Assembly: GCF_900103645.1 (NCBI RefSeq)
Contig: NZ_FNHP01000002.1
Location: forward strand, 434,001-498,000
From: Oryzisolibacter propanilivorax
GTDB taxonomy: Bacteria; Pseudomonadota; Gammaproteobacteria; Burkholderiales; Burkholderiaceae_C
Length of the DNA: 64,000 nucleotides
Direction of reading: 5' to 3'
In this document: in pieces, positions 1-8,081 of the stretch
Numbering within the stretch: position 1 is the stretch's first letter
Layout: every line of letters begins with the position of its first letter
The notes under the pieces: model-generated
Databases searched by the model: none
What the model was told of the DNA's origin: nothing
Seen by the model: only the letters and a program-made list of their open reading frames with translations
Made by a program: the position numbers and the translations under genes

Positions 1-341
1 TGGTGGTGCCGATGCAGTGCGAGTACTTCGCGCTGGAAGGCCTCACGGACCTGGTCAACACCATCAAGCAAGTGCATGCCAACTTAAACCCGGACCTGCA
101 GATCATCGGCCTGCTGCGCGTCATGTTCGATCCGCGCATCACGCTGCAGGCGCAGGTCAGCGCGCAGCTCAAGGAGCACTTCGGCGACAAAGTCTTCGAC
201 TCGGTCATCCCGCGCAACGTGCGCCTGGCCGAGGCGCCCAGCTACGGCCTGCCGGGCGTGGTGTTCGACGCCAATGCGCGTGGCAGCCGGGCGTTCGTCG
301 AGTTCGCCAGGGAAATGGTGCAGCGCGTCCAGCGCATGTGA
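1..341 (+). CDS. parA: ParA chromosome-partitioning ATPase, C-terminal part (partial)
   Basis: This is the 3' end of a gene cut by the window start; about 113 residues remain of a family usually near 260. ParA is the Walker-type ATPase that, with ParB, segregates newly replicated origins. The visible part has the family's C-terminal signature: the stretch VIPRNVRLAEAPSYGLPG near residues 69-86 of the fragment, preceded by a region resembling LLRVMFDPRITLQAQV. The Walker A and B motifs lie upstream, outside the window. parB follows after one intervening gene, the normal close pairing. The call rests on the C-terminal signature and the parB neighbour. Confidence 0.93.
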   Translation, partial: VVPMQCEYFALEGLTDLVNTIKQVHANLNPDLQIIGLLRVMFDPRITLQAQVSAQLKEHFGDKVFDSVIPRNVRLAEAPSYGLPGVVFDANARGSRAFVEFAREMVQRVQRM

Positions 342-352
342 CAACCGGTTTT

Positions 353-416
353 TTGAATGAAAAGTGCCTGGAGCCCATATGGTGCCCTGGCCTCCAGCTA
401 TCAATATGGGAGCGAA
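353..416 (+). repeat. Dispersed repeat A, degenerate copy 1
   Basis: This lies between parA and the hydrolase gene. It fits the order of repeat A: an A/T-rich start, GCC, a GCCC...arm, then CCAGCTATCAATATGG. It is more diverged than most copies. The true start of the downstream gene (423) lies just beyond it, which argues against the longer reading frame that begins at 357 inside the repeat. Confidence 0.5.
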
Positions 417-422
417 AAGCGC

Positions 423-998
423 ATGCGCCCGTCCAGCGTCCTGACCCTGCCCGGGTGGCAGAACTCCACCGAAGGCCATTGGCAGACCGAGTGGGAACAG
501 GCTTATGGCTATCGCCGCGTCGAGCAGCACGACTGGCTGCACCCCAAACGCGGCGACTGGTGCGCACGGCTGCAGGACGTGGTCGCCGACCAGGAAGGCC
601 CGCTGCTGCTGGCCGCGCACAGCCTGGGCTGCATCCTCGTCGCCTGGTGGGCTGCGCACTCGCCCGACGCGCACAAAGTGCGTGGCGCGCTGCTGGTGGC
701 CCCAGGCGACGTCGAGCAGCCCGGCGTGTCCGAACTGATCCCGGGCTGGACGCCGATCGCGCGCCAGCGCCTGCCTTTCCCTTCCATCGTCGTCTCCAGC
801 AGCGACGACCCGTACTGCAGCCCGGCGCGGGCGCGCGAACTGGCACAGGGCTGGGGCGCGCGCTGGGTCGATGCCGGCGCGCACGGGCACCTGAACGCCG
901 CCTCTGGCTTAGGCGTGTGGCCCCACGGCCACGACCTGCTGCGCTCGCTGATGCCGCCCGCCGGCTCTGCCGCGCCCGACCACTCTTCCAGGACATAA
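423..998 (+). CDS. RBBP9/YdeN-family serine hydrolase
   Basis: A 191-residue cytoplasmic alpha/beta hydrolase of the RBBP9/YdeN family, whose natural substrates are mostly unknown. The visible triad is Ser67 in AAHSLGC, an Asp at 129 in SSDDPYC, and His156 in GHLNA; the family's SGLG..P tail follows the His. I chose ATG 423 because the protein then starts just before the conserved LPGWQNS motif; an in-frame ATG at 357 would begin inside a dispersed repeat. It lies between parA and parB and ends 7 bases before parB, so it is probably co-transcribed with the partition genes. No functional link to partitioning is implied. Confidence 0.85.
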   Translation: MRPSSVLTLPGWQNSTEGHWQTEWEQAYGYRRVEQHDWLHPKRGDWCARLQDVVADQEGPLLLAAHSLGCILVAWWAAHSPDAHKVRGALLVAPGDVEQPGVSELIPGWTPIARQRLPFPSIVVSSSDDPYCSPARARELAQGWGARWVDAGAHGHLNAASGLGVWPHGHDLLRSLMPPAGSAAPDHSSRT

Positions 999-1005
999 CA
1001 CTTCC

Positions 1006-1938
1006 ATGGCGACCAAGAAACCCAAGGGCCTGGGCCGCGGCCTGGAAGCCCTGCTCGGCCCCAAGGTGGCCGAACCAGTGGCGGGCGCGCAAGGCGCTGC
1101 CGGCGGCGCTCCGTCCACCCTGGCGCTGGACCAGCTGGTGCCCGGCCAGTACCAGCCGCGCACGCGCATGGACGAGGGCGCGCTGTACGAGTTGGCCGAG
1201 AGCATCCGCGCGCAGGGCATCATGCAGCCCATCCTGGTGCGCCGGCTGGCTGCGGGCGAGCACGCCGGCAAGTACGAAATCATCGCCGGCGAGCGGCGCT
1301 TCCGTGCCGCCCGTATCGCCGCGCTGGCCGAGGTGCCGGTGCTGGTGCGCGACGTGCCCGACGAGGCCGCCGCCGCCATGGCCCTCATCGAGAACATCCA
1401 GCGCGAGGACCTGAACCCGCTGGAGGAAGCCCAGGGCCTGCAGCGCCTGACGCGCGAGTTCGGCCTGACGCACGAGCAGGCGGCGCAGGCCGTGGGCCGC
1501 TCGCGCAGCGCCGCCAGCAACCTGCTGCGCCTGCTGCAGCTGGCCGAGCCGGTGCAGACCATGCTCATGGCCGGCGACCTGGACATGGGCCACGCGCGCG
1601 CGCTGCTGGCGCTCGAGCGTGCTGGCCAGATCACCGCCGCGCACCAGATCGCCGCGCGCCAGCTGTCGGTGCGCGAAGCCGAAGGCCTGGTGAAGAAGCT
1701 GGGCGCCGAGGGCGACGGCGCCCCGGCACGGCCCACGCGCAGCGACAAGCCGCGCGACGTGCGCCGGCTGGAGGAAGAGCTGTCCGACCTGCTCATGGCC
1801 GAGGTCGAGATCCGCGTCAAAAAGCGCGTCAGGCGCGGCGGCCGCAGCGACGAGCTGGGCGAGCTGGCGATTCAGTTCGGCTCGCGCGATGCGCTGCACG
1901 GCCTGATCGAGCGCCTGCGCGGCGGCGCCGGGGAATAG
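1006..1938 (+). CDS. parB: ParB chromosome-partitioning protein
   Basis: A 310-residue ParB, a normal length. It binds parS sites near the origin, spreads as a CTP-dependent clamp and is moved by ParA. Visible parts are an N-terminal Lys/Arg-rich ParA-interacting segment (KKPKGLGRGLEALLG, residues 4-18), the CTP-binding motif GERRFR (95-100), the second motif ENIQREDLNP (129-138), a central helix-turn-helix (LTHEQAAQAVGRSRSAASNL, about 155-175), and a C-terminal dimerisation region. I did not find a convincing parS site (TGTTNCACGTGNAACA type) in the window. Confidence 0.97.
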   Translation: MATKKPKGLGRGLEALLGPKVAEPVAGAQGAAGGAPSTLALDQLVPGQYQPRTRMDEGALYELAESIRAQGIMQPILVRRLAAGEHAGKYEIIAGERRFRAARIAALAEVPVLVRDVPDEAAAAMALIENIQREDLNPLEEAQGLQRLTREFGLTHEQAAQAVGRSRSAASNLLRLLQLAEPVQTMLMAGDLDMGHARALLALERAGQITAAHQIAARQLSVREAEGLVKKLGAEGDGAPARPTRSDKPRDVRRLEEELSDLLMAEVEIRVKKRVRRGGRSDELGELAIQFGSRDALHGLIERLRGGAGE

Positions 1939-2036
1939 CCGGACACCCGGCCGCAGTTCCTGTCGCCCGCGGCCCCGGCGCGACCCCGTGCGCATGGGGC
2001 GGCCGGCCCGCCAACGCTCCACCCAAACCCTCCACC

Positions 2037-2801
2037 ATGTCCCGGCTGCTGCGCTGGCCCCTGCCTGCCCTGCTGGCGTGGGGCGGCGCGTGGCTGCTGT
2101 ACCTGGCGCTGCTGCCCCGGCTGGGGCCCGTGGGGGCGCTGCTGGCAGCCGGCAGCTGCGGCGCGCTGGCCAGCCTGCTGGCCGATCGCTGGTGGCGCCG
2201 GGCGATGGTGGCGCTGGGTTTTCCGCTGTCGCTGGCGCTCACCGGCGCGGCGGCGGTGCCGGCCTGGGCCTGGCTGGCGCCGCTGGCCGTGCTGCTGCTC
2301 CTGTACCCGGTGCATGCCTGGCGCGACGCGCCGCTGTTCCCCACGCCGGCCGGCGCGCTGCTGGGGCTGGCGCAGGCCGCGCCGCTGCCGCCCGGCGCCC
2401 GGGTGCTGGATGCCGGCTGCGGCCTGGGCGACGGCCTGCGTGCGCTGCACGCGGCCTATCCGCAGGCACGGCTGGAAGGCGTGGAGTGGAGCTGGCCGCT
2501 GGTGCTGCTGTGCCGCCTGCGCTGCCGGCGCCTGGCGCGCGTGCGCCGCGGCGACCTATGGGCCGACGACTGGCGCGGCTACCAGCTGGTGTACGTGTTC
2601 CAGCGGCCCGAATCCATGGCGCGCGTGGCCGACAAGGCGCGGCGCGAGCTGACTCCGGGCAGCTGGCTGGTCAGTCTGGCCTTCGAGGTGCCGGGATGGG
2701 TGCCCACCGCCCGGCTGCCTGCGCCGGCACCGCAATCGGCGCTGTGGCTCTACCGCATTCCGGACGATGCAGGCGGGGCAAATGGCAACAGGAGGCAATA
2801 G
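2037..2801 (+). CDS. Membrane-anchored class I SAM-dependent methyltransferase
   Basis: A 254-residue protein. The first roughly 95 residues are strongly hydrophobic and look like three or four membrane-spanning helices (about 10-27, 31-50, 57-75 and 77-92). A cytoplasmic methyltransferase-like Rossmann fold follows, with motif I VLDAGCGLGDG at about 123-133 and an acidic post-I segment (LEGVEWSWPL). Substrate unknown. A membrane-bound acceptor such as a lipid, quinone or envelope component is plausible from the architecture only. It follows parB by about 100 bases on the same strand. Many Comamonadaceae carry proteins of this layout, annotated only as methyltransferase. Confidence 0.75.
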   Translation: MSRLLRWPLPALLAWGGAWLLYLALLPRLGPVGALLAAGSCGALASLLADRWWRRAMVALGFPLSLALTGAAAVPAWAWLAPLAVLLLLYPVHAWRDAPLFPTPAGALLGLAQAAPLPPGARVLDAGCGLGDGLRALHAAYPQARLEGVEWSWPLVLLCRLRCRRLARVRRGDLWADDWRGYQLVYVFQRPESMARVADKARRELTPGSWLVSLAFEVPGWVPTARLPAPAPQSALWLYRIPDDAGGANGNRRQ

Positions 2802-2897
2802 AAGGTAGCAAAACGCGCCGGATGGCTATGATTTTGGCCTCCCGCCGGCACGACGCTGCGTGTACGGCAATCCCATCCAACAGACCGACATCCAAGG

Positions 2898-2927
2898 AGA
2901 GAGAGCCATGTCAGAGAGAGCCATGTC
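2898..2927 (+). repeat. Perfect 15-base tandem duplication at a translation start
   Basis: The unit AGAGAGAGCCATGTC occurs twice in direct succession (2898-2912 and 2913-2927). It duplicates the ribosome-binding region together with the start codon of the CsgG-like gene, giving in-frame ATGs at 2908 and 2923. The first copy is preceded by AAGGAG, so 2908 is the better start. Confidence 0.9.
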
Positions 2928-3963
2928 CCGTATTACCCTGAGCGTGCTCGCCGCCGCCTGCGCCGCACTGGCCCTGGCCGGCTGCGAGACCACCAACATG
3001 AAAATGGGCAGCGCCGAGTCCAAGACCGTGGCCACCGGCGCTGCCGGCGGCGCCAACGCCGCCGGCGAGAGCAGCCAGCTGCAGCGCTGCCAAGCGCCGC
3101 TGGGCACGGTGTCGCTGGTGGAGAACCAGGACGCCGGCTGGTACACCATCCTGCGCAACGAATACAAGCTGCCGCCCACGGCCAACCTGCTGCGCCTGCT
3201 GATCCAGCAGTCCAACTGCTTCGTGGTGGTCGAGCGCGGCGCCGCCGGCATGCGCGCCATGGACCGCGAGCGCCAGCTCATGGGCTCGGGCGAGATGCGC
3301 GGCGGCAGCAACTTCGGCAAGGGCCAGATGGTCGCCTCCGACTACGGCCTGTCGCCCGAGATCGTGTTCTCCAACAACGACGCCGGCGGCATGGGCGCGG
3401 CGCTGGGCGGGCTGATCGGCGGCGGCCGCGGCCGGGCCGTGGCGGCCATCGGCGGCGGCCTGCAGACCAAGGAAGCCAACGTCATGCTGACGCTGGTGGA
3501 CAACCGCTCGGGCGTGCAGGTCTCGGCCTCCGAGGGCAGCGCCTCCAAGAGCGACTTCGCCGGCTTCGGCGGGCTGTTCGGCGGCGTCGCCGGCGCCGGC
3601 CTGGGCGGCTACCAGAACACCGCGCAGGGCAAGGTCATCACCGCCGCCTTCATGGACGCCTACAACCAGATGGTTGTGGCGCTGCGCAACTACAAGGCGC
3701 AGAGCGTGCAGGGCCAGGGCCTGGGCGGCGGTGGCCGGCTCGGCGTGGACGGCGGTTCTGCCCCGTCGCAGACGCGCGCCGGCGCCAGCATGAGCGCGCG
3801 CGAGGCGCAGGAGCGCCTGAACGCGCTGGGCTACAACGTCGGCACGCCCGACGGCGCCCTGGGCCCGCGCAGCAAGGCCGCCATCCGCGCCTTCCAGGCC
3901 GACAAGGGCCTGCGCGCCACCGGCCAACTGGACGCGCCGACGCTGGACGCGCTGTCGCGCTGA
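2908..3963 (+). CDS. CsgG/HfaB-like lipoprotein with C-terminal peptidoglycan-binding domain
   Basis: A 351-residue predicted outer-membrane lipoprotein. The signal peptide ends in lipobox LAGC with the lipidated Cys at about residue 26. The middle region, with LLRLLIQQSNCFVVVERG, MVASDYGLSPEIVFS and a Gly-rich stretch near GGMGAALGGLIGGGRG, resembles the CsgG/HfaB secretion-channel and anchor family. The last roughly 60 residues form a PG_binding_1 domain (AQERLNALGYNVGTPDGALG, then AIRAFQ). The combination suggests a lipoprotein anchored in the outer membrane that also contacts the cell wall. No curli subunit gene is present, so a curli role is not supported. Two start codons 15 bases apart come from a tandem duplication. 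Confidence 0.75.
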   Translation: MSERAMSRITLSVLAAACAALALAGCETTNMKMGSAESKTVATGAAGGANAAGESSQLQRCQAPLGTVSLVENQDAGWYTILRNEYKLPPTANLLRLLIQQSNCFVVVERGAAGMRAMDRERQLMGSGEMRGGSNFGKGQMVASDYGLSPEIVFSNNDAGGMGAALGGLIGGGRGRAVAAIGGGLQTKEANVMLTLVDNRSGVQVSASEGSASKSDFAGFGGLFGGVAGAGLGGYQNTAQGKVITAAFMDAYNQMVVALRNYKAQSVQGQGLGGGGRLGVDGGSAPSQTRAGASMSAREAQERLNALGYNVGTPDGALGPRSKAAIRAFQADKGLRATGQLDAPTLDALSR

Positions 3964-4073
3964 AGTGCCGTGCCGCGCCGCCGCAACCCTGCGGCGGCCG
4001 GCCTGCCGCAGCTGTGGCGCGGCCCGGCGCCCGGCAGCGGCCCGCTGCTCCCGTGGCCGGCACAGCCGGCCAG

Positions 4074-4131
4074 AGCTATAAATTCTATAGCGACAGGTCT
4101 TTTATCGATCGAGGCCTGCGGGCTTTCTGGC
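4074..4131 (+). repeat. Dispersed repeat A, copy 2, in the 3964-4247 gap
   Basis: The first arm is a near-perfect palindrome AGCTATAAATTCTATAGC, followed by a second, weaker palindromic arm (AGGTCTTTTATCGATCGAGG) and a C/T-rich end. It occupies the middle of a 284-base gap between two convergent gene groups. Apart from this repeat and the terminator at 4182-4206 I see nothing coding in that gap. Confidence 0.7.
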
Positions 4132-4181
4132 CTGATGGACGGGTAGCCCGGCCCGGCTGCCCCTGTCGCACCCCGCCCATG

Positions 4182-4206
4182 AAAAAGCCGCCCCTTGGGG
4201 CAGCTT
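4182..4206 (-). terminator. Rho-independent terminator of the lipoprotein operon
   Basis: Read on the minus strand, the stem is GCTGCCCC / GGGGCGGC with a two-base AA apex and a TTTTTC run directly after it. It lies about 40 bases beyond the stop of the FlgO-like gene, the right place to end that operon. Confidence 0.85.
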
Positions 4207-4247
4207 TGCGTTGCCAGGCCATAGGCTGGCCGTCGCGCCGGGGTGCT

Positions 4248-4823
4248 TCAGCGCGGCAGCGCCAGCAGCCGGTTCACGTCGCGGTCGTTGGGCAGGGCGT
4301 AGTCGTGGCCGCGGATGATGCGGCTGTCCTCGGTGCGCACCAGCTTCAGGCTGATGTAGGTGTAGTTGGCGGCGGGCGAGAAGGTGCCCACCAGCACCAT
4401 CGAGGCGTTCTGCTGGCGCGCCAGGTCGCGCACCTCGCGCGACAGCAGCAGCTCGCCGGCACCTTCTTTGACGAAGACCTCGCCACGCAGCTTGATCTCC
4501 TTGACGTTGAAGCCGGTCATGGCCATGGCCGTGGCGTACTGCTCGGACAGCGTGCGCCCCAGCGGCGCCGACGTGCCCAGGTCGTTCACGTTGACCACCG
4601 TGGCCACCAGCACCGGGCCGTCGCCAGTGACCACCGTGTCCAGGCCCTGCAGCAGCTGGGCGACGGCCTCGCGGCTGCTGGCCAGCAGCGGCGCGCGCGC
4701 CGCGTCCTGGTAGCTGGGCTCGACGCGCAGGGGCGCCGGGGGCTGCTGCGCGCAGCCGCCGGCCAGCACGGCGGCGCCCAGCGCGGCCAGGGAGGCGAGA
4801 GTCGTCATGCGGCGGCCCGTCAT
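4248..4823 (-). CDS. FlgO-like outer-membrane lipoprotein
   Basis: A 191-residue predicted lipoprotein with lipobox AGGC (Cys24). The mature part matches the FlgO family (known in Vibrio as a flagellar-associated outer-membrane protein, but widespread in non-flagellar contexts). Features include an N-terminal region LLQGL.. with VLVATVVNVNDLGTSAPLGR, a middle SEQYATAM..GFNVKEIKLRG, and a C-terminal VLVGTFSPAANYTYISLKLV. The start ATG overlaps the stop of the upstream lipoprotein gene by four bases (ATGA), so the two are translationally coupled. There are no flagellar genes nearby, so the flagellar link is by family only. Confidence 0.8.
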   Translation of the reverse strand: MTGRRMTTLASLAALGAAVLAGGCAQQPPAPLRVEPSYQDAARAPLLASSREAVAQLLQGLDTVVTGDGPVLVATVVNVNDLGTSAPLGRTLSEQYATAMAMTGFNVKEIKLRGEVFVKEGAGELLLSREVRDLARQQNASMVLVGTFSPAANYTYISLKLVRTEDSRIIRGHDYALPNDRDVNRLLALPR

Positions 4824-5518
4824 TGCGACACCACCTGCATGGTCATCGGGCGGTACGGCTGTGGCAGCGGCAGGGGGCGCAGGAACAGCGGCACGTCGGC
4901 GTTCTCCAGGTAGTACACGTCGGTCTTGCGGGCGATGTACTGACCGCCGCGCGTCACGGTGGTGGTCAGCACCATCTCGGTGTTGGTGGGGCCGCCGGAG
5001 TTGATGCTGGAGGCATAGTCGGCGGCCGCGGTCAGGCCCAGGGTGGCCAGCAGCTGCGCGTCGATGTGCTGGTGGCGCAGGCCGTAGGCGGCCATCAGGC
5101 CGGCGGCGATCATGGTGTACTGGCCGGGGATGAAGTGCGGCCGGTCGCTGTTGTGGCGCACCAGCTGGGCGTGGTAGTTCACCTCCAGCCCGGCGCCCGG
5201 CTGCTGGTGCACGATGGAGCCGCCCTGGACCATCTCGGTGATCAGGAAGTCGCGGAACGCCAGGTCGAACGCGCTGGGATTGTGCGGCAGCGCCACGTGC
5301 AGCGGCGCCTCCTGGCCGTAGCCGACCTGCGCCAGCGTGGCGCGGGTCTGCGCCACCACGTCGCGCGAAACCAGCTCCCAGTGCCCGGCCGAGCGCACCT
5401 TGTGCTGGCTGGTCTGCTCGAAGTTCTTGGCCAGCGGAATCGGCGCGCTGCCGCAGCCGGCCAGTGCCAGCGCGGCCAGTGCCACGGCCGGCAGGCCGAT
5501 CGCCTTGATCAAAGACAT
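4820..5518 (-). CDS. Lipoprotein of unknown function, partner of the FlgO-like gene
   Basis: A 232-residue predicted lipoprotein: the signal peptide ends in lipobox LAGC, with Cys22 followed by GSAP. I do not recognise a named domain in the mature part, which is rich in His/Gln/Thr and ends PLPLPQPYRPMTMQVVSQ. I chose ATG 5518 because it is preceded by a good ribosome-binding site (AGGAGGGA) and puts the signal peptide at the N terminus; an upstream in-frame start at 5629 would bury it. It is first in a two-gene operon with the FlgO-like gene (4-base overlap), and a 12-base palindrome lies 70 bases upstream. FlgO proteins often travel with another lipoprotein of this kind, so a joint envelope role is likely. 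Confidence 0.7.
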   Translation of the reverse strand: MSLIKAIGLPAVALAALALAGCGSAPIPLAKNFEQTSQHKVRSAGHWELVSRDVVAQTRATLAQVGYGQEAPLHVALPHNPSAFDLAFRDFLITEMVQGGSIVHQQPGAGLEVNYHAQLVRHNSDRPHFIPGQYTMIAAGLMAAYGLRHQHIDAQLLATLGLTAAADYASSINSGGPTNTEMVLTTTVTRGGQYIARKTDVYYLENADVPLFLRPLPLPQPYRPMTMQVVSQ

Positions 5519-5588
5519 GGGTCCCTCCTGAATCTGGAATTGCGTGCCGCCCGCAGGCAGCAAAACGCCCCGGCAGGAGCGGGGCACA

Positions 5589-5600
5589 CGTTTGCAAACG
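5589..5600. promoter_or_regulatory. Perfect 12-base palindrome upstream of the lipoprotein operon
   Basis: CGTTTGCAAACG is its own reverse complement. It lies 71-82 bases upstream of the lipoprotein start (5518), in an otherwise GC-rich stretch between that operon and pgk. The form suits a dimeric repressor or activator. No regulator can be assigned from the sequence. Confidence 0.4.
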
Positions 5601-5680
5601 ATTCTGATGGCTGGCAACACCAAAAACAAGCGCAGCGGGGCCCTGGGCGGGCCAGGCGCGCCGCGGATGTTGTTTGCCGG

Positions 5681-6874
5681 TCAGCCGGCGGCGCGCTTTT
5701 GCAGGATTTCCAGGGCCGGCAGCTGCTTGCCTTCCAGTACTTCCAGGAATGCGCCGCCACCGGTGGAGATGTAGCCCACCCGGTCCTGGATGCCGAAGCG
5801 GGCGATGGCCGCCAGCGTGTCGCCGCCGCCGGCGATGCTGAAGGCGTCGGACTCGGCGATGGCCTCGGCGATCACCCGGGTGCCGCCGGCGAACGGGTCC
5901 ATCTCGAACACGCCTACCGGGCCGTTCCAGACGATGGTGCCGGCGGCCTTGAGCTGCGCGGCCAGGCGCGCGGCGGTCTCGGGGCCGATGTCCAGGATCA
6001 GGTCGTCGTCCTGCACCTCGGTGGCCGGCTTCACGCTGGCCGGCGCGTCGGCGGCAAAGGCCTTGGCGGTGACCACGTCGGTCGGGATCGGCACCTGCGC
6101 GCCACGCGCGGCCATGGCGTCCATCACCGCGCGCGCCTCGGCCACCAGGTCAGGCTCGGCCAGGCTCTTGCCGATCGGCAGGCCGGCGGCCAGCAGGAAG
6201 GTGTTGGCGATGCCGCCGCCGACGATCAGCTGGTCCACCTTGTCCGCCAGGCTGCGCAGGATGGTCAGCTTGGTGCTGACCTTGGAGCCGCCGACGATGG
6301 CCACCAGCGGGCGCTTCGGGTCGGTCAGCGCCTGGGTCAGCGCGTCGATCTCGGCGGCCAGCAGCGGGCCGGCGCAGGCCACCTTGGCGTATTCGGCCAT
6401 GCCGTAGGTGGTGGCTTCGGCGCGGTGCGCGGTGCCGAAGGCGTCGTTCACATAGATGTCGCACAGCTGCGCCATCTTCCTGGCCAGAGCCGGATCGTTC
6501 TTCTTCTCGCCGACGTTGGCGCGGCAGTTCTCCAGCAGCACCACCTCGCCGGGCTGCACGCTCACGCCGTCCACCCAGTCGGCGATCAGCGGCACCGGCC
6601 GGCCCAGCAACTCGGCCAGGCGCGCGGCCACCGGCGCCAGCGAGTCCTCGGGCCGGAACTGCCCCTCGGTCGGCCGGCCCAGGTGGCTGCAGACCATGAC
6701 GGCGGCGTCGGCGGCCAGCGCCATGCGGATGCAGGGCACCGAGGCGCGGATGCGCGTGTCCTCGGTGATGTGGCCGGCCTGGTCCAGCGGCGTGTTCAGG
6801 TCGGCGCGGATGAACACACGCTGGCCCCGGGCCTGGCCTTGGTCGCAGAGATCGGAAAAGCGAAGGATGTGCAT
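5681..6874 (-). CDS. pgk: Phosphoglycerate kinase
   Basis: A 397-residue glycolytic enzyme that makes ATP and 3-phosphoglycerate from 1,3-bisphosphoglycerate. Length and motifs are normal: [12 protein letters not shown] near the N terminus, CSHLGRP, the inter-domain region [16 protein letters not shown], the hinge region [15 protein letters not shown], and the C-terminal nucleotide-binding stretch [12 protein letters not shown] followed by [19 protein letters not shown] 6874 is followed by MHILRFSDL, typical of beta-proteobacterial PGK, and is preceded by a purine-rich tract. It is monocistronic here as far as can be seen. Confidence 0.98.
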   Translation of the reverse strand: MHILRFSDLCDQGQARGQRVFIRADLNTPLDQAGHITEDTRIRASVPCIRMALAADAAVMVCSHLGRPTEGQFRPEDSLAPVAARLAELLGRPVPLIADWVDGVSVQPGEVVLLENCRANVGEKKNDPALARKMAQLCDIYVNDAFGTAHRAEATTYGMAEYAKVACAGPLLAAEIDALTQALTDPKRPLVAIVGGSKVSTKLTILRSLADKVDQLIVGGGIANTFLLAAGLPIGKSLAEPDLVAEARAVMDAMAARGAQVPIPTDVVTAKAFAADAPASVKPATEVQDDDLILDIGPETAARLAAQLKAAGTIVWNGPVGVFEMDPFAGGTRVIAEAIAESDAFSIAGGGDTLAAIARFGIQDRVGYISTGGGAFLEVLEGKQLPALEILQKRAAG

Positions 6875-6963
6875 GGGAGAGGGAGGGGAAGGAGGGGGAA
6901 AGCGGTTTTCTTGGCGCGCGATTGTAGGAAACGCTCGCCGCTGCCCCTTGCAGCCTCGCCGCG

Positions 6964-7308
6964 CTACCAGCCCAGCCCGATGTGCAGCGGCAGGTACACC
7001 GCCATGCCGACCACGATGGTGCCCAGGATGCCGCGGCGCCAGAAGTAGTAGCCGCCGGCCAGCAGCACCGCCGGCAGGCGCGCGTCGGCCAGGGTGCGGA
7101 TCAGCGCGCCGCCGCTCATAGCGATCTCCGGCGCGATGACGGCCGCCAGCGCCGCCAGCGGCGCGTATTTCAGGCCCCGGCGCAGCCAGTCGGGCATGGG
7201 CAGCTCGCGCTCGGGGATCATGAAGAAGGTGCGCGTGATCAGGGTGATCACCGCCAGGCCGGCGATGGCCAGCACCGGCCACAGCCAAGTGTCCAGCAGG
7301 TCGCTCAC
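6964..7308 (-). CDS. azlD: AzlD-family branched-chain amino-acid exporter small subunit
   Basis: A 114-residue protein of three or four hydrophobic helices, matching the AzlD family: residues [20 protein letters not shown], then [17 protein letters not shown] and a C-terminal hydrophobic pair. AzlD works with AzlC to export branched-chain amino acids or analogues. It starts at GTG 7308, overlapping the azlC stop by four bases (GTGA). It is the last gene of the def-fmt-azlC-azlD run. Confidence 0.88.
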   Translation of the reverse strand: MSDLLDTWLWPVLAIAGLAVITLITRTFFMIPERELPMPDWLRRGLKYAPLAALAAVIAPEIAMSGGALIRTLADARLPAVLLAGGYYFWRRGILGTIVVGMAVYLPLHIGLGW

Positions 7309-8081
7309 GCCGCGCCCTCGCTGCGCGGCGCACGGCGCAGCGCGCGCTCGGCGGCCTCGGCGCCCAGGCCCGCGGCCACCGCCGCGGCGATCGCCACCAG
7401 GATGTTCAGCTTCAGGGGCAGGGCGAAGGTGGCAATCGCCGCCGTGCAGGCCACGCCGGTGGCCAGCCAGCTGGCGCGGTCGCGCAGCATGGACAGCAAA
7501 ATGCCCAGCAGCGCCAGCACCCCGGCGAAGCCCAGGCCCCAGGACAGCGGAATCGCGTTGGCGGCCAGGATGCCGATGATGGAGGGCACCTGCCAGGCCA
7601 GCCAGTTGGCCGCCGCCGCGCCCCAGAAGTAGGGCACCTGTTCGGGCACCGGCTCGGCGCGCGGGAAGCGCTTCATGAAGGCCACGAAGATCACGTCGCC
7701 GCTGAAGTAGCCCATCCACAGGCGCTGGCGCCGCGGCAGGTGCGCGAAGTAGCCGCGCCACATGCTGCTGAAGATGACGAAGCGCAGGTTCACGCAGGTG
7801 GCGGTGAGCCACACCACCCACAGCGGCGCGCCCGCCGCCATCAGCGGCAACACCGCCAGTTGGGCGCTGCCGGCGTACACCAGCAGCGACATCAGGATGG
7901 CCAGCTCCACGGACAGCCCGGTCTTGACCATGGCCACGCCGGTCACCAGGCCCCAGGCGGCAATGCCGACGCAGGTGGCCAGCATGTCGCTCAGCCCCAG
8001 GCGCACCCAGGGGTCGGCCAGCCCGCGGCGCAGCGCCCGCAGCGTACGGACACCGCCCTTCGGGCCGGCTCCGGTCGTCAC
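7305..8081 (-). CDS. azlC: AzlC-family branched-chain amino-acid exporter large subunit
   Basis: A 258-residue inner-membrane protein with repeated hydrophobic segments. It matches AzlC, the large subunit of the AzlCD (YgaZH/BrnFE) exporter: [20 protein letters not shown], a middle [17 protein letters not shown] and [10 protein letters not shown], and later [19 protein letters not shown]. The start is GTG 8081, overlapping the fmt stop by four bases; azlD follows with the same kind of overlap. The residues after about 240 are charged and Ala-rich, forming a short cytoplasmic tail. Confidence 0.9.
   Translation of the reverse strand: MTTGAGPKGGVRTLRALRRGLADPWVRLGLSDMLATCVGIAAWGLVTGVAMVKTGLSVELAILMSLLVYAGSAQLAVLPLMAAGAPLWVVWLTATCVNLRFVIFSSMWRGYFAHLPRRQRLWMGYFSGDVIFVAFMKRFPRAEPVPEQVPYFWGAAAANWLAWQVPSIIGILAANAIPLSWGLGFAGVLALLGILLSMLRDRASWLATGVACTAAIATFALPLKLNILVAIAAAVAAGLGAEAAERALRRAPRSEGAA

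Noticed and set aside
2908-5518. Curli secretion or flagellar locus
   Set aside because: CsgG-like and FlgO-like proteins are present, but no csgA/B/E/F or flagellar genes; the family names alone do not justify it.
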